Program-made: the position numbers and the translations under genes | The notes under the pieces: model-generated | Seen by the model: the letters and a program-made list of their open reading frames with translations, nothing else | Databases searched by the model: none | Told to the model about the DNA's origin: nothing | Shown: one piece after another, positions 1-9,475 of the stretch | How the letters are laid out: each line of letters starts with the position of its first letter | How positions within the stretch are numbered: position 1 is the stretch's first letter | Source of the DNA: UBA4665 sp036388555 | GTDB lineage: Bacteria > Patescibacteriota > Saccharimonadia > Saccharimonadales > UBA4665 | Length of the DNA stretch: 64,000 nucleotides | Reading direction: 5' to 3' | Assembly: GCA_036388555.1 (NCBI GenBank) | Contig: DASVRP010000010.1 | Coordinates: forward strand, 70,143 to 134,142

Positions 1-1108
1 ATACCAGGGGACTGCTGAAGCCGTTACCTGACGAGGGCAGCGGTGCAGTCACCGGTGTCGGTGCTGGAGCTGGGACAGGCAGCGGTGTCGTTACAGGAGT
101 GGGAGCCGGTACTGGAGCAGCCGCTGCGTCACTTTCGACGATGCTGTAATCATCAGTCGACAAGCTGCCATCCGATGTCAGTGCGTGGAACAGAACAACG
201 CTGCTGATGCCAGCCGGCACGGTAAAGTGTCCGCTGAACTGAGCCCAATCAGCCTGGGCTGCAGCATCACCGAGCCAGGCATAGGAAACGATCCGGCCAT
301 CTGTGATGTAGGCGGCATTGACCTGTGACATACCGACAGATTTGTAACGGTTCGATACAACGTAGGTCTTCCCGGGAGTCACGGTGATCTCATCAGAGAT
401 CCATTTGGCATCCCCATCCGTATAGTTACTGATATCAAGGCGAAGGCTGTGGTCACTGGCATATCCTGTATCATAGTGTGCCGACGTAGCAGTATTGTTG
501 CCATAACCACCGAATGTCCAATGCATAGGCTTGCCGGCAACAGCATCTTCGGCAGAAGGGTTCAGGACCAGATTCTTAGCATCGGCGGCCGGAACGACTG
601 CTGGCTTCGGCGCGGGCGCCGGAGTTGAAGCCGGTGAGTCAGTTGCCGGAGCTGATGTAGGAGCCGGAGCTACTGGTGCCGGAGCAGTGGCTTGAACCGG
701 CTTGGTTGCGACGGCGTAATAGTTACTGTTATCATGCCGGGCGACGGGGCTGACATGTCCCTTGTCGGATGCATGACCGCCAGATGCAGCATATGACTTG
801 TCCTGGCCGGCTGGCGCACGCCAGGTCAGTGTATGGGCGGTCTCGGCAGTGGTGCCTGCAGCCGGGACCGCTATGTCCGCTTTCTCAGAAGCAATCGCAC
901 CGGCGGGATCGCTGACGGACGGAGCTGGTGTTTCACGGGGTTCGCGTGCAGTCGTGGTAGCCGATGACAAACCGCTGTCCTGACTGGATACAGCACCCTT
1001 GATAACTTTGGTATTTGCTTTATCGCTCATGCCGTCGACGACGACGAACGTGGCCAGGCCGAGTGTCGCTACCCCTACGATCAACCCCGGAATATATCGT
1101 TTCTTCAT
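1..1108 (-). CDS. Secreted protein with CBM-like domain (5' part, runs off window)
   Basis: An open frame reads from an ATG at 1108 to the left edge without a stop, so only about 369 residues are visible. It begins MKKRYIPGLIVGVATLGLA, a signal peptide or membrane anchor. A Pro/Ala-rich linker follows (many APAP-type repeats, about residues 140-180), then a ~150-residue domain starting NLVLNPSAE with typical CBM4/9-like (galactose-binding-like) features such as NPSAE, WTFGGYG, SLRLDISNYT and YVVSNRYK. A second Pro/Thr-rich linker ends at the edge, so a catalytic domain could lie outside the window. The protein is probably extracellular and sugar- or wall-binding. A TTGACA/16 bp/TACGAT promoter sits about 90 bp upstream. 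The export and linker structure is seen directly; the CBM call is by family resemblance. Confidence 0.75.
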   Translation of the reverse strand, partial: MKKRYIPGLIVGVATLGLATFVVVDGMSDKANTKVIKGAVSSQDSGLSSATTTAREPRETPAPSVSDPAGAIASEKADIAVPAAGTTAETAHTLTWRAPAGQDKSYAASGGHASDKGHVSPVARHDNSNYYAVATKPVQATAPAPVAPAPTSAPATDSPASTPAPAPKPAVVPAADAKNLVLNPSAEDAVAGKPMHWTFGGYGNNTATSAHYDTGYASDHSLRLDISNYTDGDAKWISDEITVTPGKTYVVSNRYKSVGMSQVNAAYITDGRIVSYAWLGDAAAQADWAQFSGHFTVPAGISSVVLFHALTSDGSLSTDDYSIVESDAAAAPVPAPTPVTTPLPVPAPAPTPVTAPLPSSGNGFSSPLV

Positions 1109-1195
1109 GTCATACCCCTCAATCTTACTTATGCTTATTCCCTTAAAAACAAAAAGGACAGCCCCGCCGCCCCCATAACCCTCAGTTATATGGGT

Positions 1196-1223
1196 ATCGT
1201 ATCATACAGCCTTCCTGTGTCAA
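1196..1223 (-). promoter_or_regulatory. Promoter for the secreted CBM-like protein
   Basis: On the minus strand a TTGACA box (1218-1223) is followed after 16 bp by TACGAT (1196-1201). It points towards the ATG at 1108, leaving a leader of about 80 nt. Confidence 0.5.
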
Positions 1224-1381
1224 TCCTTCGTTGCGGTCACGGTTTCGTTATGCAACTAAAGTAGTTTCTAACTTATGTTTAAAGTAGTCTGTGAAATAAT
1301 CCTTATTGCGTTCCGCCAGCGTACTCTATAATACGCCCTCAGGAAAGGTAGACAGAGGTAACACCCCTGCTTTATATATGT

Positions 1382-3601
1382 ATGCCCGCTAATAAAAAAT
1401 CCGCCGACCCCATTGTACACACCAACAGCCTTAATACGATCGACTATAAGAAGTTCTTCGAGGTATTACCGGACCAGTACATCGCAGTGCTGCCCGACGA
1501 CCCAATATTTACGATCGCTGCCGAGAACGAGTCCCATGCCAAACTGGCGCTGGTAGAACGCGAGAAGACGCTCGGCAGGCCGATATTCGAAGTCTTTCCT
1601 GACATATCTGAGAAATATAAGAAGACCGGCGTCAATGACGTCATGGAATCATTCCGGCGCGTGATCAAGACGAAGCTGCCGGATATTATGGAAACGATAC
1701 AGTTCGACCTCAAGCGTCCCGACGGGACGGTAGAGACACGCTATTGGCGGCTCATCCATTACCCGCTGTTCAATGAAGATGGCACACTCTCTCTGATCTT
1801 CCAATCGACGCACGACATAACGGGTGAAGTGATGACTGACCGGCAGCTGGCCCGTACCAAGCTCCAGCTCGATGAAGCACTATCAGTCGGACTGGTCGCT
1901 ACCTATGCATGGGACGTACCGACGGATATCGTGACGGGCGATAAGAACCTGGCCCTGATGTTCGGCGTATCCGATGAGGACGTCAACAGCGGAGTTCCAT
2001 TGTCAATTTTCACGAATTCCATACATGAAAATGATAGGGAGAGGGTGGTAAAACAGATCGGTGATGCGATCAAGTCCGAAGATACATTTTCAAGTGACTA
2101 CCGCACGGTCGTCCGCGACGGGACGATACGCTGGGTCATCGCCCGCGGCCGTATCAAACGCGACAACAAGGGGAAGGCCATAAGCCTGCAGGGAGCCCTG
2201 GTTGACATAACTGAGCGGAAGCTCATTGAAAACAACCTCAGTTATCTGGCTCAGGCGAGTGCCGTCCTGACCGAGTCGCTCGACTATAAGCAGACGCTGC
2301 AGACTATCGCTGACCTGATGGTTCCGGACATTGCAGACTGGTGCACCGTCCAGATCCTTGACGAGGATAACGAATTGCAGCAGGTCGCCCTGGCCCATAA
2401 GGATCCAGATAAGGTCAAATGGGCGATCGCACTCCGTGAGAAGCAGGGACCGCAGGATATGGACTTACCGACGGGCGTACCCAATGTCATCAGGACGGGC
2501 AAGCCCGAATTTTACCCGATTATAACCGACGAACTGCTTGTGGCTGCCTCCAAGAGTGAGGAAGAGTTGAAATTGACCCGCGAGCTCGGCCTGAGCTCAG
2601 TCATTATCGTACCTCTGAAGACAAATCGTAAGACAGTCGGTGCCATCACTCTGATCATGGCCGAGCAGAAGCGGCATTATGTCAACGCAGACCTCGAGAT
2701 GGCAGTCGAATTGGCCAACCGCGCCTCCCTGGCCATGACCAATGCCAGCCTATACGAAGATGCTCAGAATGAGATCGCTGAGCGTGCCCGGCTGGAAGCT
2801 GAGCTCCAAGTCGCCAATGAAGAGCTTGAGCGCCGCGTCGAAATCCGGACCGCTGAACTCGAAGAGACCAACCTCAACCTGCAGCGCAGCAACCAGGAAC
2901 TGCAGGATTTCGCCTATGTCGCATCGCACGACCTGCAGGAGCCACTCCGCAAGATCCAGGCCTTCGGTAATCTGCTGGAGACCGAGTACGCCGCACAATT
3001 AGGTGAGGGTAAGGATTATCTTTCGCGGATGCGCAATGCGGCGGCCCGCATGAGTGCCCTTATCGAAGATATCTTGTCATTCTCGCGGGTCACGACCAAG
3101 GGCCGCAACTTTACTCCCGTCAACCTACGGACAGTTACCCAGGAAGTCATCAGTGACCTGGAGGTCCGGATCGACGACACCAAGGCCACCATCAATATCG
3201 GGGACCTGCCGACGATCCAGGCCGACGCCATGCAGATGCGGCAGCTGCTGCAGAACCTGATTGCCAATGCCCTCAAATTCCGCCGCGACGGCGTCAATCC
3301 TGTCATCACCGTACGGGCTGGGACAGAATCGAAGCCCGGTGATAAAATGAAGTATTGCCGGCTTGAAATCGAAGACAACGGACTTGGTTTCGATGAAAAA
3401 TACCTCGACCGCATCTTCGCCGTCTTCCAGCGTCTGCATAACCGCGAGACATATGAAGGCACCGGCATCGGTCTGGCCGTCTGCCGTAAGATCGTCGAGC
3501 GGCACGGCGGCAGCATCACCGCTACCAGTAAGCTTGGCAAAGGCTCGACATTTATCATTTCACTGCCCATAAAGCATAAGAAAGGAGAAAATCTCCTATG
3601 A
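1382..3601 (+). CDS. PAS-PAS-GAF sensor histidine kinase
   Basis: A 739-residue cytoplasmic sensor kinase. Two PAS domains (about 20-150 and 165-280; each ends in a DITGE/DITER-type motif) precede a GAF domain (about 290-455) and a coiled coil (about 460-510, rich in Glu/Leu/Arg). The dimerisation domain has the phytochrome-type H-box SHDLQEP with the phospho-acceptor His516. The HATPase_c domain shows the N-box NLIANALKF, G1 DNGLGF and G2 GTGIGLAV. No membrane segment is visible, so the signal is probably intracellular; the cofactor or ligand is unknown. It is followed 10 bp later by a single-domain receiver and then a receiver-kinase hybrid, so the three likely form one phosphorelay. A TATAAT box lies at 1327-1332. 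Confidence 0.93.
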   Translation: MPANKKSADPIVHTNSLNTIDYKKFFEVLPDQYIAVLPDDPIFTIAAENESHAKLALVEREKTLGRPIFEVFPDISEKYKKTGVNDVMESFRRVIKTKLPDIMETIQFDLKRPDGTVETRYWRLIHYPLFNEDGTLSLIFQSTHDITGEVMTDRQLARTKLQLDEALSVGLVATYAWDVPTDIVTGDKNLALMFGVSDEDVNSGVPLSIFTNSIHENDRERVVKQIGDAIKSEDTFSSDYRTVVRDGTIRWVIARGRIKRDNKGKAISLQGALVDITERKLIENNLSYLAQASAVLTESLDYKQTLQTIADLMVPDIADWCTVQILDEDNELQQVALAHKDPDKVKWAIALREKQGPQDMDLPTGVPNVIRTGKPEFYPIITDELLVAASKSEEELKLTRELGLSSVIIVPLKTNRKTVGAITLIMAEQKRHYVNADLEMAVELANRASLAMTNASLYEDAQNEIAERARLEAELQVANEELERRVEIRTAELEETNLNLQRSNQELQDFAYVASHDLQEPLRKIQAFGNLLETEYAAQLGEGKDYLSRMRNAAARMSALIEDILSFSRVTTKGRNFTPVNLRTVTQEVISDLEVRIDDTKATINIGDLPTIQADAMQMRQLLQNLIANALKFRRDGVNPVITVRAGTESKPGDKMKYCRLEIEDNGLGFDEKYLDRIFAVFQRLHNRETYEGTGIGLAVCRKIVERHGGSITATSKLGKGSTFIISLPIKHKKGENLL

Positions 3602-3611
3602 AAGGGAATAC

Positions 3612-4094
3612 ATGAACCAGAACGGAATAGTCATACTGATGGCAGACGATGACGATGATGATTATCTGCTGACCAAGAAAGCCCTCCAAGAGAGCAAACT
3701 CCTCAATACACTGTGCCGCGTCAAAGACGGCGAAGAACTGCTTGATTACTTGAAATGCCGCGGGCAGTATGCCGATAAGCAGGAGTGTGGTCGCCCCGGC
3801 GTCATCCTGCTGGACCTCAATATGCCTAAGAAGGATGGCCGCGAAGCCCTTAAGGAGATCAAATCGGACGACGACCTCAAGGATATACCTGTCGTCGTAT
3901 TCACCACGTCAAAGGCCGAGGAGGATATATACCGCTCATATCAGCTGGGTGTCAATTCGTTCATCACCAAGCCGGTGACGTTCGAAGGCCTTCTGCAGGT
4001 CATCCAGACGCTTGGCAAATACTGGTTCGAAATAGTCGAACTGCCGACGTCCCACGCCGATGCTCCAAACGAAAAAGAAGGGTCCAGTGTCTAA
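3612..4094 (+). CDS. Single-domain response regulator (Rcp1-like)
   Basis: A 160-residue stand-alone receiver. The acidic pocket ADDDDDDY is at 11-18, the phospho-acceptor is Asp68 in ILLDLNMPKKDG, and the switch Thr/Ser and conserved Lys are in FTTSKAEED and SFITKPV. There is no output domain. Such regulators usually pass phosphate between kinases, as with Rcp1 and phytochrome-type kinases, and the gene sits between two kinases here. The start has a purine-rich AAAGGG site just upstream. The 3' end overlaps the next gene. Confidence 0.92.
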   Translation: MNQNGIVILMADDDDDDYLLTKKALQESKLLNTLCRVKDGEELLDYLKCRGQYADKQECGRPGVILLDLNMPKKDGREALKEIKSDDDLKDIPVVVFTTSKAEEDIYRSYQLGVNSFITKPVTFEGLLQVIQTLGKYWFEIVELPTSHADAPNEKEGSSV

Positions 4095-5226
4095 CAACCT
4101 TCACGTACTGCTGGTCGACGATGATGAAGATGATTACCTGATCATCCGTAACCTCATGGCCAAGATTCCTGAGTCGCCATTCCGGATCGACTGGGTGTCT
4201 ACGCCTTCTGAGGCCCAGGGCATGATAGACAAGTCGGAACATGATATATATCTGGTAGATTACCGACTCGGGGCAGAGAACGGTTTGGAACTGCTGAGTA
4301 ATTTCGACCTCGTCCAGCGGCCAGAACCGTTCATCATCCTGACTGGAGCTGGCGATGAACAGGTCGAGCGGCGAGCCATGAAGATGGGCGTCGCCGACTA
4401 TCTCGTCAAGGGCGCGCTCGATAGCGAACTGTTGTCCCGCGTCATGCGTTATTCGCTGCAACGAAAACTCATCGAGGCCCAGCGCGTCCATCAACTGATG
4501 GAGATCAACCGTTCCAAGGATGAGTTCATTGCCCTGGCATCCCATCAGCTGCGCACGCCGGCGACAGCGGTCAAACAGTATGTCGGTATGATCCTGGAAG
4601 GTTATGCCGGAGATATCTCACCCGAACAGGAGAAGTTCCTCCGCAGCGCCTATGAAAGCAATGAGCGGCAGATACAGGTCGTCAACGACATCCTGCGTGT
4701 CGCCAAGCTCGACCTCAAAAAAATTACCCTCAAGCCGGAAGACATCGATGTCGGCAAGCTCATGGAAAGCATCGTCCGCGACGCGGCCTCGTTATTCACG
4801 AACCGTGACCAAAAGATCTCATACGCACTTCCGCAATCTCCGGTCATCGCCCGGCTCGATACCGAATACATCCGGATGGCCTTCAGCAATATCATAGACA
4901 ATGCCAGCAAATATACCCCGACTGGCAAGTCGGTCTGCGTCGATGTCAGCAAGCAGCGTGGCAACAAGATCGCCATCACCATCCAGGACGAAGGCGTCGG
5001 TATCGCAAAGGGCGACATCGACAAGTTATTCAAGAAGTTCTCCCGGATCGACAACCCGCTATCGGTCAAGGTCGGCGGGACTGGCTTGGGGCTTTACTGG
5101 TCGAACGAGGTCATCCAGCTGCACGGCGGAAGTATCGAGGTCGAATCCGTTCCGGACAAAGGCACGACATTCAAGATAGTCTTACCCGGCAAGAAACGCC
5201 CGCCCATGGCCCAGTCGCATAGGTAA
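4087..5226 (+). CDS. Hybrid receiver-histidine kinase
   Basis: An N-terminal receiver domain (acidic pocket VDDDEDDY; phospho-Asp in YLVDYRLG; ILTGAG) is joined to a HisKA domain (ALASHQLRTPATAV) and an HATPase_c domain (N-box NIIDNASKYTP, G1 DEGVGI, G2 GTGLGLYW). It has no PAS or membrane region. The GTG at 4087 follows an AAGAAGG site and gives an 8-bp overlap with the upstream regulator; an upstream in-frame ATG at 4060 would add nine residues. It probably receives phosphate from the preceding regulator or kinase and passes it to an unknown target outside the window. Confidence 0.9.
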   Translation: MSNNLHVLLVDDDEDDYLIIRNLMAKIPESPFRIDWVSTPSEAQGMIDKSEHDIYLVDYRLGAENGLELLSNFDLVQRPEPFIILTGAGDEQVERRAMKMGVADYLVKGALDSELLSRVMRYSLQRKLIEAQRVHQLMEINRSKDEFIALASHQLRTPATAVKQYVGMILEGYAGDISPEQEKFLRSAYESNERQIQVVNDILRVAKLDLKKITLKPEDIDVGKLMESIVRDAASLFTNRDQKISYALPQSPVIARLDTEYIRMAFSNIIDNASKYTPTGKSVCVDVSKQRGNKIAITIQDEGVGIAKGDIDKLFKKFSRIDNPLSVKVGGTGLGLYWSNEVIQLHGGSIEVESVPDKGTTFKIVLPGKKRPPMAQSHR

Positions 5227-5498
5227 GCATAAGCCCTTTATAATGTACTGGCCTTTCTGGCAAACTGCATATATAATACTGGTAGCTATATGCGTGAGCA
5301 CTATACGTTTCGTACAGACCGCTCCTACGCATAAGCTTTACCGACACATGGCAGACATACTCCGGTCACTGTACGCCTTCTCTCATATCAGAACTATCCG
5401 GTGACCTGCCAGACATGGCCGGGTCCGCATTGACACGTTTCCGTTCGGCTGTGACCGTCTCCAGCGCCTATTATCAGATAAGAGTGGGGTTATTTATT

Positions 5499-5735
5499 AT
5501 GCAGCTATCTTTTACACATGCAGCCGACAAAAAATATTTCTGGGCGTTCGCCCGGGACGTCATGCCACCAGCCAAGCGCTACCGGCCATCATTGACGCCG
5601 CGCAGTAACCTCGACCGCTATCATATAACTTCATGCTCACGACAGGCCAAAGCCTACGGTGTCAAAGCAGGCATGACATATGGTGAGGCCCGCAAGCTCG
5701 TACCACAGATGCGCGTCATCGTCTGCAACCGCTAG
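5499..5735 (+). CDS. Mini-ORF resembling the N-terminal region of Y-family DNA polymerase
   Basis: A 78-residue product from the ATG at 5499. Its last ~40 residues (SCSRQAKAYGVKAGMTYGEA, then a KLVPQMRVIV ending) match the conserved segment of DinB/UmuC polymerases where ARxxGVxxGM and AxxLCP occur. The catalytic N-terminal D-x-D-x-FFA element and the whole palm, little-finger and remaining fingers regions are absent, so it cannot be a polymerase. It may be a small independent protein reusing this module or a remnant. A frame-compatible start at 5415 exists but lacks support. Confidence 0.5.
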   Translation: MQLSFTHAADKKYFWAFARDVMPPAKRYRPSLTPRSNLDRYHITSCSRQAKAYGVKAGMTYGEARKLVPQMRVIVCNR

Positions 5736-5833
5736 GTCGGTCTGCTAGGTCAGTCTATTGGATCGGTGTCCATCTCATTTGGCAAGCTGTGCAGTCGCCC
5801 GCCGGATATCCGAGCCCGGTGCTAGTACTGACA

Positions 5834-7492
5834 TCAATGGCCGATCGTAATCGTCGTGCCACCGAGCTTATCCGCAAAATAGCTGTCATGTGATATATAG
5901 ATGATCGCACCATGGTATGAGGTCAGAGCAAGCTCCAGCTCCTCGATACTTGGCAAGTCAAGGTGGTTGGTCGGTTCATCCAGTATGAGCACCAGTGGAT
6001 CGTCGGCCAGCATACTTATCAGTTGGAAGCGGGCTTTCTGGCCGCCGCTCAGCCGTTCGACGGGCATATCCCCATCACTTGCAGGATTGAACAGATAGTC
6101 GCTTAGCAGCTGCTTGATCCGCTGCGGGCTCGATGGGGTGTCCTTATCCATCAGCACTTGCTCGAGGGCGCTTGATAGCGTCATTTTCAGATATTTCGGA
6201 TTAATTTCCTGCTCGTACATCCCGATGCGCAGATCCTTTTCGGTGTCTACGATACCGCCGAAAATCCGGCTTGCCGGAGCTTCATTGCGCGATTGAGCCA
6301 TTATAGACTGGATCAGCGTCGTCTTACCGGCTCCGTTACGGCCATGCAGACGGATGCGCTCCGCCTCATGGAGTGCAAAGCTGATATTCTCGAAGAGCGG
6401 CGAATCGCCGTAGCCAAGTCCTAGCTTCTCGACCTGCACCAGCAGGCGATGGGAATCCGACTCCTTCGTCCTCGTCCGGATGCGGATGTTCTGTGCCTTA
6501 TATTTCTCATATGAGGCCGTCATCTTGTCATTCATGCTACTGGCAGATTCCTGGTCGATCCAGAACGATGGCTTCTCGAGCGATTGCAGTCGCGCCAGAT
6601 CATCGCGGGCTTTCTGCTCCTGCGATTTGAACCGGCGGATAGTCCCAGGGTCGCGTGATTTTTCCTTAAGCCGCTGGAACCTGATGACATCCTCCTGCAG
6701 ATTGCGGATCCGCTTCTGGGTGATGTCGTATTCATTGACCTGGGAAGTTACCTGACTCTTGTTTGTGCGGAGATAATCATCATAGTTTCCGCGGAAGGCG
6801 AATGCCGTCCCATCACGGATTTCTATGATGCGGTCGACGCTGCGCAGGACATCGCGGTCATGGGTGATGACAAGCACCGCTTCCTGCGCAGCTTTGAGCC
6901 ATCTGACGAAGGCATCCTTGGCAATGAAGTCCATATGGTTCGTCGGCTCATCAATCAGGGCGATATGCCCCCGCGAGCGCTGTACTTTCATCAGTTCGAC
7001 CATACGTTTCTGGCCGCCGCTCAGGCTGCCGAGCTGGCTGTGTAACTTCGTCTTGTCGATCTGGTAGATATCAAAGGCCTGCTCAATCTCATCCTCGAGT
7101 TGGTAATAGCCTAGGTCACTGAAACGCTCGAGAGCGTCGCTATATTCCTGCATCTTCTTATTGCTATCGCCCATGGTCTCGGGATAGGTGTCGAGTATGT
7201 ACGCGAGCCGCTTGTATTCCGGCAAGTCTCCCTGGATATACTCCAGGACGGTCTTGTCCTCGTGTCCGTGGTGTTCCTGGCGGCTGGCGACGAGGATTGA
7301 GCCGCGCTTAAGGATAATTTCGCCGTCATAGTCTTTGTCGTCACCTGCAACGATGTTGAAAAGGGTAGACTTGCCGGTACCATTACGGCCGACTAGACCG
7401 ACTTTTTCATTTTCCTGGACATCAAAATGCAACCCTTGGTAGAGCATTTTGTCGCCGAACGATTTCTCATTGATGGTTACTGATAATAGCAT
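5834..7492 (-). CDS. ABC-F family ATPase (ribosome-associated type)
   Basis: A 552-residue protein with two ABC cassettes and no membrane segment. Cassette 1 has Walker A GRNGTGKST, signature LSGGQKRM and Walker B DEPTNHMD. Cassette 2 has GRNGAGKTT, LSGGQKAR and DEPTNHLD. A charged linker of about 80 residues lies between them, as in EttA/Uup-type proteins that act on the ribosomal E site. It could serve translation or antibiotic protection; sequence alone does not say which. The leader contains a GCCGGCAG palindrome around 7530-7545 and a TATTATAA box further upstream. Confidence 0.9.
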   Translation of the reverse strand: MLLSVTINEKSFGDKMLYQGLHFDVQENEKVGLVGRNGTGKSTLFNIVAGDDKDYDGEIILKRGSILVASRQEHHGHEDKTVLEYIQGDLPEYKRLAYILDTYPETMGDSNKKMQEYSDALERFSDLGYYQLEDEIEQAFDIYQIDKTKLHSQLGSLSGGQKRMVELMKVQRSRGHIALIDEPTNHMDFIAKDAFVRWLKAAQEAVLVITHDRDVLRSVDRIIEIRDGTAFAFRGNYDDYLRTNKSQVTSQVNEYDITQKRIRNLQEDVIRFQRLKEKSRDPGTIRRFKSQEQKARDDLARLQSLEKPSFWIDQESASSMNDKMTASYEKYKAQNIRIRTRTKESDSHRLLVQVEKLGLGYGDSPLFENISFALHEAERIRLHGRNGAGKTTLIQSIMAQSRNEAPASRIFGGIVDTEKDLRIGMYEQEINPKYLKMTLSSALEQVLMDKDTPSSPQRIKQLLSDYLFNPASDGDMPVERLSGGQKARFQLISMLADDPLVLILDEPTNHLDLPSIEELELALTSYHGAIIYISHDSYFADKLGGTTITIGH

Positions 7493-7621
7493 GTGTCGTC
7501 ATACCAGTCTGCCACTGGCAATTGCAAGCCGGCAGACTGCCGGCCATGTGCGTTTCTGCGCGTTATAATACCTTATAATAACAGATATAAGCAGATTGGG
7601 CGAGGTAATTTGTGAGACAGC

Positions 7622-7939
7622 TTACTTCCGGCGCAATTCGAAATGCTCGTGGAGGAATAGCAGTTCAGAGACGATCTGTTCGATATCAGGTGTTTCCGGT
7701 GCGTGCGCCGCATGCAGGCCCTGTGCGATCTTGTCCAGCTCCATAGCGACAGACGCGAAGTAGTCTCCCGATCTGATGCGCGCTGCGAACATGAGCTCTG
7801 ACATATCGGCGTCATCAAAAGCCGATGTATCATCCCCATGGGACACACTGCCGGCACCGTCACGGACGAGTCGTACTCTAGCTGGAAAGTGTGAAAGGAC
7901 CCGACTACCCGAGGGTAATTGGTAGGTTGCTGTGTTCAT
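7622..7939 (-). CDS. Hypothetical 105-aa protein
   Basis: Starts MNTATYQLPSGSR at 7939, behind an excellent AAGGAGG site 5 nt upstream; a longer frame to 7969 has no such site. The C-terminal half is predicted helical (repeated Glu/Leu/Ile, FLHEHFELRRK end). No known domain is recognised. It lies downstream of radC on the same strand and may belong to that transcript. Confidence 0.6.
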   Translation of the reverse strand: MNTATYQLPSGSRVLSHFPARVRLVRDGAGSVSHGDDTSAFDDADMSELMFAARIRSGDYFASVAMELDKIAQGLHAAHAPETPDIEQIVSELLFLHEHFELRRK

Positions 7940-8032
7940 ATTCCTCCTTAATGCAATCAGGCTGAACATGCCGATTACTTGCTATGTCAATATACTGGCA
8001 GGCGTACAGGATTTCTGCAATCGGAATCATGA

Positions 8033-8917
8033 TCAACCCACATCTTCCATCATACTAAGATATGATTCACCGGCGATTATCAGATGGTCTAAGAGTTCGA
8101 TTCCAAGTATCTTGCCTCCTTCGATCAACTGATAGGTGACTTCTGCATCAGCCTCGGTCGGCTCCAGCGAGCCTGATGGATGGTTGTGTGCGATGATGAC
8201 CGCAACTGCCCCGTAAGTTATAGCCGGCTGGAAGACCTCACGCGGATGGACAATATTGGCAGTCAGACTGCCCATGGAGACTACTTCTTCGTGGATGACC
8301 TGATACCGGCTTCCCAGATACAGTGCACGAAGTTGCTCCTTTTGAAGATCGCCCATGTTCTTGAGATGCTCGTACGCCTGCCGGGCGGTACGGACGACGA
8401 TCGGCCGGCCGGCCCGGCTTTGGTAGAACCGCCGACCAAGCTCGAAGCTGGCGACAAGCTGACTCGCCTTATTGAGCGGTATATCCAGCGTATCTGCCAG
8501 GTGTTTCGGATTGGTCTCGTGCAAGATAGCCCGCTCACCGTATTCCTTGAGGATGCGGTGAGCCATCTGCATGACGTCTTCGCGCCGGGTTCCAACGCCA
8601 AGCAGTATGGCAACAATCTCGGCCAAGCTTAGTCCACCCGGCCCATGCTTCAGCAGCTTTTCGCGCGGTTTATCCTGATTTTCCATATCCCGTACACGCA
8701 GCACGTATGGCGTGTCTGCCTCGTGCATCAGAACATCGTTATCGTGCAGTATATACGTCGGTATGAACGGTCCTGCTGGTTGCGGGATTGGACCATACTT
8801 TCTGCCCGGCCGTCGTGGCCGCTGTTCGCTCGGCGGGAACAGTCTCTCGGCCGTTTCACGGATATCGGCATCGCGTCCCCATTCTGCAGGGACTGCGGGG
8901 GCACTAAGCTGCGACAT
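8033..8917 (-). CDS. radC: RadC-like JAB/MPN-domain protein
   Basis: 294 residues from the ATG at 8917, which has GGGAG upstream and overlaps the previous gene by 14 bp. A helix-hairpin-helix-like N region (LSLAEIVAILLGVGTRREDV) precedes the RadC JAMM signature (HNHPSG and later Asp) and the family ending ELLDHLIIAGESYLSM. An extra Pro/Arg-rich N-terminal stretch of about 75 residues is longer than in most RadC proteins. RadC was once linked to DNA repair, but its real activity is uncertain; the JAMM residues suggest a metal-dependent hydrolase. Confidence 0.9.
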   Translation of the reverse strand: MSQLSAPAVPAEWGRDADIRETAERLFPPSEQRPRRPGRKYGPIPQPAGPFIPTYILHDNDVLMHEADTPYVLRVRDMENQDKPREKLLKHGPGGLSLAEIVAILLGVGTRREDVMQMAHRILKEYGERAILHETNPKHLADTLDIPLNKASQLVASFELGRRFYQSRAGRPIVVRTARQAYEHLKNMGDLQKEQLRALYLGSRYQVIHEEVVSMGSLTANIVHPREVFQPAITYGAVAVIIAHNHPSGSLEPTEADAEVTYQLIEGGKILGIELLDHLIIAGESYLSMMEDVG

Positions 8918-9182
8918 GAGAGTTCTCCCGCACGCCAATCAGCGTCCAGCTCTGCTGTACGGTATCGAACTTGAGCCGGTAATCACGCGTACCGTCAGTC
9001 ATGTCGAAGATCTCGATGAGCTGCTGGCCTTTGCGTACAAGATAACGCAGTCCTGATTCGATAAAGGTGTATTCACGGCCGCCGTATTCCATGCGCTTGG
9101 GAAATCCCTTGAGATGCCTGCCGGGGCGGAAATAGACACTGGTGACACTGACTTCTTCATTGATAATACGGGTGTTGTTCAT
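8904..9182 (-). CDS. Hypothetical 92-aa protein, first gene of the radC operon
   Basis: Begins MNNTRIINEEVSVTSVYFRP behind an AGGAG site. Beta-rich and basic, with a WTLIGVRE segment near the end; no family recognised. It is translationally coupled to radC by a 14-bp overlap, so the two products are probably made together. The transcript seems to start about 280 nt upstream. Confidence 0.7.
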   Translation of the reverse strand: MNNTRIINEEVSVTSVYFRPGRHLKGFPKRMEYGGREYTFIESGLRYLVRKGQQLIEIFDMTDGTRDYRLKFDTVQQSWTLIGVRENSHVAA

Positions 9183-9475
9183 AGGTTCAAGCTCCTAAAG
9201 ATATGATTGGTGAAGAGAACTGATGATCGACTGATCGTCAGAGAACGGCTTTTGAGATAGATATATGTGTACGGGAAAAGCTACCGTTCCGGAGTCTTCC
9301 TATGCCCGACGCGGGGCCCATATGTCTTGCTTGAATAGAAGATGGCAGGGACGCTTAACGAGGTCTGGTGACGCTGCGTCAGTGAGTATGCTACTTGTCT
9401 GGTTGGGTGAAGCAGGTGTGTAAGAAGAGGTATGCCCCCGGAGGAAACGGCCCAGCACACACGATGCTGAATGGA
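9183..9475 (-). promoter_or_regulatory. Long structured 5' leader of the radC operon
   Basis: About 290 nt separate a strong promoter from the 92-aa gene and hold no convincing ORF. Several hairpins are visible on the minus strand, including a GAACG/CGTTC stem that continues as CTTTT/AAAAG (about 9250-9290), a GATC-rich hairpin (about 9221-9238) and a GTGTGT/ACACAC pairing near the 5' end. It could be a regulatory leader or contain a small RNA. No known riboswitch core was recognised. Confidence 0.4.

Noticed and set aside
131..160. Minus-strand CTGATGA...GTCGAAA near the left edge, a possible third hammerhead
   Set aside because: It lies inside the CBM-like coding sequence and has no stem II, I or III pairing.
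9221..9290. Plus-strand CTGATGA followed by GAAA in the radC leader
   Set aside because: The flanks cannot form hammerhead stems I-III.
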